The translations under genes and the position numbers were made by a program. Below, in pieces: positions 36,675 to 45,034 of a stretch of DNA of 64,000 nucleotides; the stretch's first letter is position 1, and each line of letters opens with the position of its first letter. Source of the stretch: Tsukamurella paurometabola (GTDB taxonomy: Bacteria; Actinomycetota; Actinomycetes; Mycobacteriales; Mycobacteriaceae); contig NZ_LR131273.1 in the NCBI RefSeq assembly GCF_900631615.1, positions 3,008,850 through 3,072,849 on the forward strand. The letters are read 5' to 3'. The notes under the pieces are model-generated. The model saw only the letters and a program-made list of their open reading frames with translations, was not told the origin of the DNA and did not search any database.

Positions 36675-38413
36675 GCGATCTCCTTCGTGGTGTGGCCGGC
36701 GGGGAGCAGGCCGGTGGGCAGGTCGACGTAGCGGCCCCGCAGCCACTCGCCGACGCCCTTGGCCTGCGGGTCGAACCGGTAGCCGTGGGCGACGCCCTTG
36801 CCGAGCAGATCCTCGATGACGAAGTTGAGGGCCTTGAGGTTGGGCAGTTCGTAGCGGCGGACGGGAAGGTCCGCGGCCTCCGGAAGGAGTTCGCGCAGAG
36901 CCTGTTCGGTCAGGTTACTGCGGAGCCATTCGTACCCCGCATCGGACTCCGCCCAGACGCCGACGTTCGCGCTGCCGCCCTTGTCGCCGCTGCGCGCGCC
37001 GAAGACCGTGCCGAGCGGGACGCGGACCGTCGGGCCGACGGGGCGCACCGTGTCCTCGCCCGGCTGGGACGGATCCGTGACGAGCTCCTGGACGACCTCG
37101 GGCGGCGCGATGTCGACGACGGTGCCGTCGGGCCGGTGGGCGCGGTGGGGGACGTCACCGTTCGGTACGTAGACCGCGCGGTACACACCGTAGGGGCCGC
37201 CGCTCGACGGCGGGGCCATCGGGGAGGCACCGGGGTACGTGGCGAGCGCGAGTTCCACGGCGGCGGAGCTGAAGGCGCGGCCGACACGGTTCGGATCGGC
37301 GTCCCACGCGACCACCGTCAGCGTGGCCGACGCCGCGGCCTCGGTGGGGGCGTCGGGATGATCGGTGCGCGCCAGGCGGAACTGCAGGTCCGACGGTGCG
37401 CCGCCGGTCCGGTCGAGCGCGTCGCGGAGCTGTGCCTCCAGCAGTGCGGCCTTGCGCTCGACGTCGATCCCGGTGAGCAGGAAGGCGATCTCGTTGCGGA
37501 AGCCGCCGAGCGTGGTGGTCGCGACCTTGGTCGTGGTCGACGGCGCCTCGCCGCGCACGCCCGTGACGGTCACCCGGTCCGGGCCGTCCTGGGCGAGGGA
37601 CATGGAGTCGAGCCGCAGCGTCACGTCGGGGTTCGCGTACCGCTGGCCCGTGACCTCGTAGAGCAGTTGCGCCGTGACGGTGCCCACCTCCACCACGCCG
37701 CCCGTGCCGGGCTGCTTGGTGATGGCGAAGGAGCCGTCGGCGGCGATCTCGGCGATGGGGAAGCCGGGGTGCAGCAGCTGCTCGATCGGGTGACGGTCGA
37801 AGAAGGCGTAGTTGCCTCCCGTGGCCTGCGTGCCGCACTCGATGATGTGGCCCGCGGCGACGGCGCCGGCGAGAGCGTCGAAGTCGGTGCGCTGCCAGCC
37901 GAATTCGGCGATGGCCGGGCCGAGGATGACGGAGGCGTCGGTGACCCGGCCGGTGATCACGATGTCGGCGCCCGCGGCGAGGCAATCGGCGATGCCGAAC
38001 GCACCGAGGTAGGCGTTGGCGGTCACGGCGTTCGGCACGCCGAGGTCGGCGGACCGGGCGACGAGGTCGTCACCGTCGACCCACCCCACGGCGAGGTCGA
38101 CGCCGGCCTCCGCGACGGCCTTCTCGACCGCGGCCGCGAGGCCGCCCGGGTTGAGGCCGCCGGCATTGACGACGACCTTGGTGCCGCGCTCGGCGAGCAG
38201 GCCGAGGTGGGGGGTGAGGTGCCGCAGGAAGGTCTTGGCGTAGCCGAGGTCCGCGTCCTTGAGCCGGTCGCGGCCGAGGATGAGCATGGTGAGCTCGGCG
38301 AGGTAGTCGCCGGTGATGTAGTCGACGCGCGGGCCGGCGAGCATCTCGCCGATCGCCGCGGCGCGGTCGCCGTAGAAGCCGGAGACGTTGGCGATGCTGA
38401 TGGTGCGGGTCAT
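36671..38413 (-). CDS. AtuA-like acyclic terpene utilisation protein (DUF1446)
   Basis: A 580-residue protein. Its N-terminal two thirds match the DUF1446/AtuA family: ISIANVSGFYGDRAAAIGEML, ITGDYLAELTMLILGRDRLKD, VVNAGGLNPGGLA, IVITGRVTDASVILGP and HIIECGTQATGGNYAFFD. The C-terminal part carries the associated domain with VFGARSGDKGGSANVGVW. AtuA is required for citronellol/geraniol degradation in Pseudomonas, but its reaction is unknown. Its linkage to a carboxylase is the main reason to see this operon as isoprenoid or branched acyl-CoA catabolism. Confidence 0.85.
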   Translation of the reverse strand: MTRTISIANVSGFYGDRAAAIGEMLAGPRVDYITGDYLAELTMLILGRDRLKDADLGYAKTFLRHLTPHLGLLAERGTKVVVNAGGLNPGGLAAAVEKAVAEAGVDLAVGWVDGDDLVARSADLGVPNAVTANAYLGAFGIADCLAAGADIVITGRVTDASVILGPAIAEFGWQRTDFDALAGAVAAGHIIECGTQATGGNYAFFDRHPIEQLLHPGFPIAEIAADGSFAITKQPGTGGVVEVGTVTAQLLYEVTGQRYANPDVTLRLDSMSLAQDGPDRVTVTGVRGEAPSTTTKVATTTLGGFRNEIAFLLTGIDVERKAALLEAQLRDALDRTGGAPSDLQFRLARTDHPDAPTEAAASATLTVVAWDADPNRVGRAFSSAAVELALATYPGASPMAPPSSGGPYGVYRAVYVPNGDVPHRAHRPDGTVVDIAPPEVVQELVTDPSQPGEDTVRPVGPTVRVPLGTVFGARSGDKGGSANVGVWAESDAGYEWLRSNLTEQALRELLPEAADLPVRRYELPNLKALNFVIEDLLGKGVAHGYRFDPQAKGVGEWLRGRYVDLPTGLLPAGHTTKEIA

Positions 38414-39198
38414 GGACGTCCCTCCTGCGGGGCGCGGCCGGTGCCGGGGGCGCCGGCGAAGCACTGCGCGATGGTGAGCCAGTGGGCGGCGTCCGCACCC
38501 GTGGCGACGAGATCGGTGTCGGCGACGTTGATGCGCTGCGTCGCGAGGCGGCAGAAGTCCTCGAGTGAGCCGGTGACGCGCTGTGCGGCATCGCCGGGGC
38601 CGAAGGTGATCTCCGCGCCGTCGGCGGCGACGAGGAAGACGTCGAAGGGCTCGGCCGGCGGCGTCTCGCCGTTCACCGTGTACGCGAAGTCGCGGGTCTT
38701 GTAGGCGATCTTCGCGACGTGGGGGAGCGCCTCGGGTGCGTCCAGTTCGGTGCCGGCCGCGTCGGCGATGTCGAGGCCGTGCGCCCAGGTCTCCATGAGG
38801 CGGGCGTTCGCCATGGTGGCGGGCCGCATGGGCGGGCCGAACCAGGGGAGCGGCGTGCCGGGGTCCGCCTCGCGGAGCGCGACGGCGAGGGCGGCGCGAC
38901 CGCGGTCCCAGCGCGCGCGGAGGTCCGGGTCCGTGGCCAGCTCGGCGGCGCCGGCGTCGACGAAACCCATCGGGTCCGCCATCGCGTCCTTCAGGATCGC
39001 GGCGAAGCCGTCGGGGTCGGTGGCGGCGACGAGCGAGACCTCGTCGGTCCAGGTCAGGTGGGCGACCTGGTGGGCGACGGTCCAGCCCTCGGCGGGCGTG
39101 GCGATCGACCAGTCGGGAAGCGAATCCGCGATGGCGGCGACGGCGGCCGAGGTGGACTCGAGCGCGTCGAACACGGGGGCTGAAGTGGGCACGCCCAC
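38410..39198 (-). CDS. TIGR03084-family DinB-like protein
   Basis: A 262-residue protein of the mycothiol-dependent maleylpyruvate isomerase/DinB superfamily (TIGR03084 group). The helical N-terminal bundle shows TPAEGWTVAHQVAHLTWTDEV and MRPATMANARLMETWAHGLDIADAAG, with His and Asp/Glu residues that could bind a metal. A C-terminal SCP2-like part follows. Its function is unknown; it is usually found with terpene-type acyl-CoA genes in actinobacteria. It is the first gene of the operon. GTG at 39198 is used; GTG at 39192 is an alternative. It overlaps the AtuA-like gene by four bases. Confidence 0.75.
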   Translation of the reverse strand: MGVPTSAPVFDALESTSAAVAAIADSLPDWSIATPAEGWTVAHQVAHLTWTDEVSLVAATDPDGFAAILKDAMADPMGFVDAGAAELATDPDLRARWDRGRAALAVALREADPGTPLPWFGPPMRPATMANARLMETWAHGLDIADAAGTELDAPEALPHVAKIAYKTRDFAYTVNGETPPAEPFDVFLVAADGAEITFGPGDAAQRVTGSLEDFCRLATQRINVADTDLVATGADAAHWLTIAQCFAGAPGTGRAPQEGRP

Positions 39199-39221
39199 AC
39201 TCTGTCAGCTGGAGGCGAAAA

Positions 39222-39243
39222 AAACAAGCAGCACTGCTTGTTT
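39222..39243. promoter_or_regulatory. Perfect inverted repeat, probable TetR operator
   Basis: The left arm AAACAAGCAG (39222-39231) is exactly complementary to the right arm at 39234-39243, with a 2-bp centre. It lies 24-45 bp upstream of the first gene of the acyl-CoA operon and about 93 bp upstream of the divergent defence-like gene. Size and symmetry suit a TetR dimer. Confidence 0.65.
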
Positions 39244-39336
39244 GCATCCGATAGCTACGGTCAGTAAGTCGCGCTATGGTTGCAAAAGACAAGTATTGGG
39301 AACTTAGGATGCGTTTATATAGAAGGTGGGGATCGG

Positions 39337-42300
39337 TTGAGCGGCACTGCGGGGGCATCGGGTTATCGATACCAGTATCTCTACACGGTCGAACGAATGC
39401 TGGTTCTGCTTGAACGAGGAATTGATGTGCGGTCGTCAATTTCGGTTGACGGTGACGCCGCAGAAGATCTTCGAGATTCACATGTTGTGGACTTTGCCGT
39501 CCGCGACAAGGAGGGATCTCTCCTGGAGATTCATCAAGTCAAGTCGACAATAAAGAGTGACGAGAGTGCGTACTCGCCCGCGGATGCGATTCGAGTTCTC
39601 ACGCGAATGATTCGTAACGAATCCGCGCGCCTATACGTATTGACGACCAACGCGCGCCCGAGTTTGGGGCTGGCGGAATTGGTAGAAGCGCTGAAGAGTT
39701 TCCGAACGGGCGAAATCGGTGGGGACGACCTTGTCGTCCGACTCAGGGAGATTTGTTGGAGATCGCCGGCCGCATTGCAACATATCGATCGCGTTGAGGC
39801 TGACGACCTTGTCCAGCGGTTCTCGCTTTGCGAGATTGAGGCCCGATCCGAATCGGAGACAGACGTATCAGCACGGATTCTGGACCGTGTCTCATCGTGG
39901 AGAAGATCTATACAACTCCCATTGGGGCAACGCGCAGGAGGGGTTCTTTGCGGATACCTCGAGAATGCTGTGTTCAAACGCGGCGCGTCCCACGGTTCGG
40001 GGCTGGATTCGAGTTCGATGACATTCGAGGAATTTTGTCGAGAGCTCGCAATGGCGAGCGAGATTATCGCAGATGTAGTCTCGCTCAGGGAATATGGAGA
40101 CGGAATTTTTGCTGTACCTCCGGCGAGTGGGGTTTTGCGGACGCGAGAGATGACGTTGCTTGAAGATCGTCTACTTGCGGGCGGAAAATCTAGCATAGGC
40201 CCCAAGCGGTGTGCGTTGGTCGGGAAGTCTGGAATCGGCAAGACACGCCTGGCGGCGATGTACTGTCATCGAAACCGTGCCCTCTATGACAGGATCGTTT
40301 GGATAGACGCTGAATCGGATTCCTCGATCGTTAGCTCGCTGGCACGATCGAAAATCTTCTCCGATCTGGTTTCAACCGAATCGTCGAGTAGAGAATCAGC
40401 GCCGCACGTTTCAGAAAGATTCCGGTCCCGCATTGATGACACACCGGGGCGTTGGCTGTTGGTACTTGATAACGCTGTATCGTTCGGGGCTATTGAAAAA
40501 TGGATACCGCGGCATAGCGATATTCATGTCGTGTTCACGTCTATCAATGCCAGAGATTGGGGCTCGACACAGCCGATTGAGGTGCGCCGATTCGAGCGGC
40601 ATGAGTCCGTCCAACTGCTTCTCGCCAGCGTTGTTGATGATGGGTGTGAGATCGAAAGCGGCCAGATTGAATCTGCCGCGGATGCTGTATGCGATCTATT
40701 AGGTGATTGGCCGCTGGCGATTAGAGTTGCGGCCGCAAGCCTCGGCACACGGGGGCGTTTGATAACACACTGTGACCTCTATCGCGATGAGATCGACAGA
40801 TATCGCTTGTTGGCGGACGATGAGCTGGAACGCGACGGATATGATAAGCCTCTACTTGCTGCGCTACATATCGCTGTTGACGGCGTTCTAAGCAGATCCT
40901 ACGAGCGTGCCATCAGTGACTCCGGCGAGGTTGCCTCCGAGTTTGCAGCTGTCTGTTCCGTTCTAGCTCCGACAGCGATTCCTGCTAAGATGGTGTATGA
41001 GGCCGCCACGACCGATCTGAGTGTGCTTATTGATACTTCGCGGAGTCCGGCGACCGATGTCGATGAGTACAGTCTACTGCGCACGATCAATTCGCTGCGG
41101 ACCGCGTCACTAATCAACGATTCAGTTGAGGTCGATGCTCGTAGCAATGTGGGCGCGCTTTCTGATCGATACGACATGAATGAGATTGTGCAGCATGTTA
41201 TTCGACAGAAGTTCGACCTCTATGTCGTCGTCGAACAAGTCGGAGGATTTGTTTCCCATTGGATTGCGCATTACATGGATCACGACTCGATAAGGTTCGC
41301 GCTGGAAGTGGAGCCGCACGCTGAGGCGCTATTGACTAGGCTTCATCAATTGTCCGATCCCCCGAATCTCTGCGCGCTGTTGGCCGGGAACCTTGCGCAT
41401 TTGTACCATAAGCAAGGGCGCTATGACGACGCTGAGCGACTTCTGAATGATGAATTAAACTGGCTTGAAGCGAAGGAGCGACCTCATCTGGTGTCGCTGT
41501 GCAAGACCCATCAACAGCTTGCTACGGTTCTTCTGAACCGCGGCGACGATCGGTCAGCGGTAGTTGAACATCTCATCCAGTCGCTGGAGGCTATGAACGG
41601 CGAAGTGGCCAGGTCGGGATGGGATTGGGATGGCGGTGGTGTAGCGGCAAGTATCGTCGATATCGTTGGAATGCTTGAAAGGCGCATCTCTGCGGAACGG
41701 CCAGGAGGTCGGGGCTCGGAGCGGGAAATTATCCTCTCGATCCGCGCCGAGGCAATTGCGGCAATGAAGAGATTTGGATTTGCTAGCCCGTTTCTGATCG
41801 AGTACAGCTCGATTCAACGCGATCTAGAGGTTGGCGATTATCCGGCGGTCCTTGACAAGTGTCGTCAGGTTCGACAGTCGCTAAAACTAACCAGTGAACA
41901 AAGAGTTGAAGTTGATCTGTGTGAGATTGAGGCTTTGGCGTACACCTCGAACTATTCCAAGCTGGAGGAATGTGTAGGTGACCTGAAGGTACGCCTAGAT
42001 CTGGAACCCAACGTTCACGCCGAGGCTGCAGCAAGCATTCTCGACTGCGTTCAAGCTCTGATTGTGCCCGGCATTCTTGGAGGGGTGTCGTCGAAATTGG
42101 CCTGCCGGACTCTGTTGGGTCTCGCGAACGGGATGCGCTTGAATGACTTTGATCGCTATTGCTCAAAGATCTTCACATGCTGTTTGGAACGTTGGCTGGG
42201 GAATCGCGACGCATTCCGTGAACAGAGGAACGAGGTTGCGCTGCTGGATCCCGTGGCCCCTGGTCAGCGTCGTCGTGTCGGGCCTGGCATCCCCGACATG

Positions 42301-42411
42301 CCTAAGATGCTCCGAGATTACGCGATGACGGATCCCGAGCCAGTGGCAAGGCGGCAGTTTCAGCTGACAATGCTCGACTGGATGCTCAAACTTGAACAGA
42401 ACCGGAACTAG
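39337..42411 (+). CDS. Candidate antiphage STAND protein: Cap4-like nuclease + NB-ARC NTPase + TPR
   Basis: A 1024-residue protein unlike its surroundings. Residues 1-150 look like a PD-(D/E)xK nuclease of the Cap4/DUF4297 type: SGTAGASGYRYQYLYTVERML, then D52 in HVVDFAV and Q67-V-K69 in LEIHQVKS (a D-QxK site). Residues about 290-470 are an NB-ARC STAND NTPase: Walker A GKSGIGKT (296-303), Walker B WLLVLDNA (373-380), and GDWPLA near 456. The rest is helical with at least one TPR pair near 680-740. The TTG at 39337 has GAAGGTGGGG 5 nt upstream; a TTG at 39280 is possible. G+C is near 50% (29 of 60 in 39361-39420) against about 70% around it, indicating horizontal origin. Defence is inferred from architecture. 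Confidence 0.8.
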   Translation: MSGTAGASGYRYQYLYTVERMLVLLERGIDVRSSISVDGDAAEDLRDSHVVDFAVRDKEGSLLEIHQVKSTIKSDESAYSPADAIRVLTRMIRNESARLYVLTTNARPSLGLAELVEALKSFRTGEIGGDDLVVRLREICWRSPAALQHIDRVEADDLVQRFSLCEIEARSESETDVSARILDRVSSWRRSIQLPLGQRAGGVLCGYLENAVFKRGASHGSGLDSSSMTFEEFCRELAMASEIIADVVSLREYGDGIFAVPPASGVLRTREMTLLEDRLLAGGKSSIGPKRCALVGKSGIGKTRLAAMYCHRNRALYDRIVWIDAESDSSIVSSLARSKIFSDLVSTESSSRESAPHVSERFRSRIDDTPGRWLLVLDNAVSFGAIEKWIPRHSDIHVVFTSINARDWGSTQPIEVRRFERHESVQLLLASVVDDGCEIESGQIESAADAVCDLLGDWPLAIRVAAASLGTRGRLITHCDLYRDEIDRYRLLADDELERDGYDKPLLAALHIAVDGVLSRSYERAISDSGEVASEFAAVCSVLAPTAIPAKMVYEAATTDLSVLIDTSRSPATDVDEYSLLRTINSLRTASLINDSVEVDARSNVGALSDRYDMNEIVQHVIRQKFDLYVVVEQVGGFVSHWIAHYMDHDSIRFALEVEPHAEALLTRLHQLSDPPNLCALLAGNLAHLYHKQGRYDDAERLLNDELNWLEAKERPHLVSLCKTHQQLATVLLNRGDDRSAVVEHLIQSLEAMNGEVARSGWDWDGGGVAASIVDIVGMLERRISAERPGGRGSEREIILSIRAEAIAAMKRFGFASPFLIEYSSIQRDLEVGDYPAVLDKCRQVRQSLKLTSEQRVEVDLCEIEALAYTSNYSKLEECVGDLKVRLDLEPNVHAEAAASILDCVQALIVPGILGGVSSKLACRTLLGLANGMRLNDFDRYCSKIFTCCLERWLGNRDAFREQRNEVALLDPVAPGQRRRVGPGIPDMPKMLRDYAMTDPEPVARRQFQLTMLDWMLKLEQNRN

Positions 42412-42416
42412 GTCTC

Positions 42417-43151
42417 CTACGGTTGACATAGATTGTCGGCTTGCACGATGACGGCGGCGGAGGAGCGGTCGACGGACAGGCCGTACTCGCGGGCGACGAA
42501 CGCGAACTGCTGCGCGTACTGGCAGTGGAAGCGCTCGTTGGACGGCATCCAGCGGCCCGGGGGAGAGTCGCGCTTGTTCTCGTTCGCCGGCCCGTCCACC
42601 GCGACGAGATTCCTCGGATCGTTGGCGAACGCGGCGCGTCTGGTGTCGTCCCACGACCAGGCGCCCATGTCCCAGGCGTAGGCCAGCGCGATGACGTGGT
42701 CGATCTGCACCTTGGCCGAGGTCTTCGCGCCGCGCTCGAACCGGATCGTCGCGCCGCCGTACGGGTCGACCAGCACTCCCGTGGCGACTGCGCGGGGGCA
42801 CGTCGAGGTGCGGACGTAGGTCTTGTCCGTCAGGTCGCGGTCCAGCACGTCGTTGCGGGTGTCGCAGCCGTTGTGCCCGAGCGGCGCCGACTGGTCGTCC
42901 GTCCACGCCTTCCCGAAGGCCGCGCGACGGTAGGGCTGCGGGGCGCGCTCCCGGGTGGCGACGATCCGGACGCCGGCGAGCGGCGCACCGTCGGGCACCG
43001 TGGCCGAGGGGGCCACCGGGCCGGTGCCGGGCTCCGCGCCGGACCGGTCCCGGTACGCCCCGATCGCGACGAAGACGGCCGTGGCCGTGACCAGTACGAG
43101 CGCCAGCCACGACCGCCGGGACAGGCTGCGGGTGGATCTCCGACGGGACAC
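42417..43151 (-). CDS. Secreted HNH nuclease-family protein (DUF1524-like)
   Basis: A 244-residue protein with an N-terminal Arg-rich stretch and a signal anchor (WLALVLVTATAVFVAIGAY), so the catalytic part is outside the membrane. The HNH core is VQIDHVIALAYAWDMGAW, followed by FANDPRNLVAVDGPANENKRDSPP and the WMPSNERFHCQYAQQF stretch, as in the common actinobacterial extracellular HNH proteins. The GTG at 43151 is chosen because TACGTT on the minus strand ends 6 nt before it. Its stop is only 5 bases from the stop of the convergent STAND gene. Its base composition is that of the core genome. Confidence 0.82.
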   Translation of the reverse strand: MSRRRSTRSLSRRSWLALVLVTATAVFVAIGAYRDRSGAEPGTGPVAPSATVPDGAPLAGVRIVATRERAPQPYRRAAFGKAWTDDQSAPLGHNGCDTRNDVLDRDLTDKTYVRTSTCPRAVATGVLVDPYGGATIRFERGAKTSAKVQIDHVIALAYAWDMGAWSWDDTRRAAFANDPRNLVAVDGPANENKRDSPPGRWMPSNERFHCQYAQQFAFVAREYGLSVDRSSAAVIVQADNLCQP

Positions 43152-43157
43152 GAGCGC

Positions 43158-43163
43158 AACGTA
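43158..43163 (-). promoter_or_regulatory. Candidate -10 for leaderless HNH gene
   Basis: TACGTT on the minus strand ends 6 nt before the GTG at 43151. The divergent proA -10 lies 31 bp away. Confidence 0.4.
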
Positions 43164-43194
43164 ACACCGCGCACCGACGATTCCGGCCGCCCCG

Positions 43195-43200
43195 TATTCT
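43195..43200 (+). promoter_or_regulatory. Candidate -10 for leaderless proA
   Basis: TATTCT ends 6 nt before the proA ATG at 43207, and no Shine-Dalgarno is present. Confidence 0.5.
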
Positions 43201-43206
43201 CGGACC

Positions 43207-44481
43207 ATGAGCACGCCCACCGCCCAGGACGCCGAACTGCAGACCGCGACCGCCGCGGTCGAGGAGGCGGCCCGCGCCGCCCGCGCCGCGTCGAAGCAGC
43301 TGATCACGCTGACCACCGAGCAGAAGAACGCCGCGCTGCACGCCGCCGCCGACGCGCTGCTGGCGAGCAAGGACCGCATCCTCGCCGCGAACGCCGAGGA
43401 CGTCGAACGGGCCCGCGCCGCCGGCACCGAGGAGTCGCTCATCGACCGGCTCGCCCTCAACGCGGCTCGCGTGGACGGCATCGCGTCGGGCCTGCGGCAG
43501 GTCGCCGGCCTGCCGGACCCGATCGGGAACGTGCTACGCGGCTCCACGCTGCCCAACGGCCTCGAGCTGCGACAGGTGGCCGTGCCGCTCGGCGTCGTGG
43601 GCATCGTCTACGAGGCCCGGCCCAACGTCACCGTCGACGCCTTCGGGCTCACGCTCAAGTCCGGCAATGCCGTGCTGCTGCGCGGCTCGAGTTCGGCGGC
43701 CTCGTCGAACGCCGCCCTCGTGGCGATCCTGCGCGAGTCCCTCACGGCGAGCGGCATCACGCCCGACGCGGTCTCGCTGCTCTCCGCCGACTCCCGGGCC
43801 AGCGTGACCGCGCTGATCCGAGCCCGCGGCCTGGTCGACGTGGTCATCCCTCGCGGCGGCGCCGGACTCATCGCGGCCGTGGTGCGCGACGCGACCGTGC
43901 CGACCATCGAGACGGGCGTCGGCAACTGCCACATCTACGTCCACCCCGCGGCCGACCTCGACATGGCCGAGGAGATCGTGCTCAACGCCAAGACGCGCCG
44001 GCCCAGCGTCTGCAACACCGTCGAGACCGTGCTGGTCGATCGCGCGCTCGCCGACACCTTCCTGCCCCGCCTCCTGAGCACCTTCCAGGCCGAGGGCGTG
44101 ATCGTGCACGGCGACGAGAACGGCATGGTGCCCGCCACCGAGACCGACTGGGCCGACGAATACCTCAGCCTGGACGTCGCGGTGAAGCTGGTCGACGGGC
44201 TGGACGCCGCGATCGCGCACATCGACCACTACGGCACCGGGCACACCGAAGCCATCGTCACCGGCGACCTCGCGGCGGCCCGCGCCTTCACCACCCGCGT
44301 CGACGCCGCCGCCGTGATGGTCAACGCGTCCACCGCGTTCACCGACGGCGAGCAGTTCGGGTTCGGTGCGGAGATCGGGATCTCCACGCAGAAGCTCCAC
44401 GCCCGCGGCCCGATGGGGCTCCCGGAACTGACCTCCACCAAGTGGATCGCGTGGGGCGACGGGCACGTCCGGCCCCGGTAA
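43207..44481 (+). CDS. proA: Gamma-glutamyl phosphate reductase
   Basis: A 424-residue aldehyde-dehydrogenase-fold enzyme, the second step of proline synthesis. Signature stretches are [18 protein letters not shown], the catalytic Cys in [25 protein letters not shown] and [21 protein letters not shown]. Its length is normal. It stands first in a block that M. tuberculosis also has (proA, MoxR, VWA, nadD). ATG start with no Shine-Dalgarno, predicted leaderless. Confidence 0.96.
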   Translation: MSTPTAQDAELQTATAAVEEAARAARAASKQLITLTTEQKNAALHAAADALLASKDRILAANAEDVERARAAGTEESLIDRLALNAARVDGIASGLRQVAGLPDPIGNVLRGSTLPNGLELRQVAVPLGVVGIVYEARPNVTVDAFGLTLKSGNAVLLRGSSSAASSNAALVAILRESLTASGITPDAVSLLSADSRASVTALIRARGLVDVVIPRGGAGLIAAVVRDATVPTIETGVGNCHIYVHPAADLDMAEEIVLNAKTRRPSVCNTVETVLVDRALADTFLPRLLSTFQAEGVIVHGDENGMVPATETDWADEYLSLDVAVKLVDGLDAAIAHIDHYGTGHTEAIVTGDLAAARAFTTRVDAAAVMVNASTAFTDGEQFGFGAEIGISTQKLHARGPMGLPELTSTKWIAWGDGHVRPR

Positions 44482-44515
44482 TTCCGACCCGCCCGGAACC
44501 GGGTGCCCTCGGGGG

Positions 44516-44521
44516 TAGGTT
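44516..44521 (+). promoter_or_regulatory. Candidate -10 for leaderless first SRPBCC gene
   Basis: TAGGTT ends 7 nt before the ATG at 44529. Confidence 0.45.
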
Positions 44522-44528
44522 GTCGGGC

Positions 44529-44978
44529 ATGGCAATCAACGAGTCCCTCGAATTCGACATCGACGCGCCGGTTTCGCTGGTGCTGGACACCCTCGCGGAC
44601 GTCGAGGCGCTGCCGGACTGGTCGTCGGCGCACAGCAACGTCAAGGTCGTCGAGCGCGACGCGAACGGCCGCCCGAGCGTGGTCGACGCCTCCGTCGGCC
44701 TCATGATGTTCAGCGACAACCTCACCTTCGACTACGTCTTCACCGACGTCAGCTGCAAGTGGGACACCCGCAACGAGGGCACCGCCGTGCGCAGCCAGGG
44801 CGGCATCTACGAGCTCGCACCCAAGGGCGACGATCAGACCCACGTCAAGGTCACCATGTACCTCGATCCCAAGGTCAAGGCGCCCGGATTCGTGGTGAAG
44901 AAGGGCATCAAGCTGGCGATGGACATCATCAAGAACGGCCTCACCAAGGAGGTCCTCAAGCGCAAGGCCGCGGCCTGA
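44529..44978 (+). CDS. SRPBCC (START/Bet v1-like) family protein, copy 1
   Basis: A 149-residue polyketide-cyclase/START-like protein that should form a single ligand-binding helix-grip fold. It begins MAINESLEFDIDAPVSLVLD, has VEALPDWSSAHSNVKVVERDA, and ends with a basic helix (GLTKEVLKRKAAA). It is a close paralogue of the next gene, sharing the opening, the PWSS-type region, the RSQGG(I/Y)Y motif and the KEVLKRKAA ending. The ligand is unknown. A hairpin separates the two copies. Confidence 0.82.
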   Translation: MAINESLEFDIDAPVSLVLDTLADVEALPDWSSAHSNVKVVERDANGRPSVVDASVGLMMFSDNLTFDYVFTDVSCKWDTRNEGTAVRSQGGIYELAPKGDDQTHVKVTMYLDPKVKAPGFVVKKGIKLAMDIIKNGLTKEVLKRKAAA

Positions 44979-44984
44979 CGCTCC

Positions 44985-45017
44985 GCCGCCGGGCTCGCCG
45001 TCCGAGGGCCCGGCGGC
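44985..45017 (+). terminator. Hairpin between the two SRPBCC genes
   Basis: GCCGCCGGGC (44985-44994) pairs with its complement at 45008-45017 across a 13-nt loop, 6 nt after the first SRPBCC stop. Together with a separate -10 for the second copy it suggests two transcription units. Confidence 0.6.
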
Positions 45018-45022
45018 CTCGC

Positions 45023-45028
45023 TAGATT
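45023..45028 (+). promoter_or_regulatory. Candidate -10 for leaderless second SRPBCC gene
   Basis: TAGATT, a good -10 match, ends 6 nt before the ATG at 45035, which places the expected transcription start on the A of the start codon. Confidence 0.55.
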
Positions 45029-45034
45029 GTTGCA

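Noticed and set aside
39199-43206. Prophage or integrative element around the STAND gene
   Set aside because: No integrase, transposase, phage structural gene, tRNA attachment site or clear terminal repeats are visible; only the single gene has foreign composition.
42441-44528. Upstream extension of the first SRPBCC gene through proA
   Set aside because: It lies in another phase over proA. The ATG at 44529 with a -10 box 7 nt upstream gives the normal family length.
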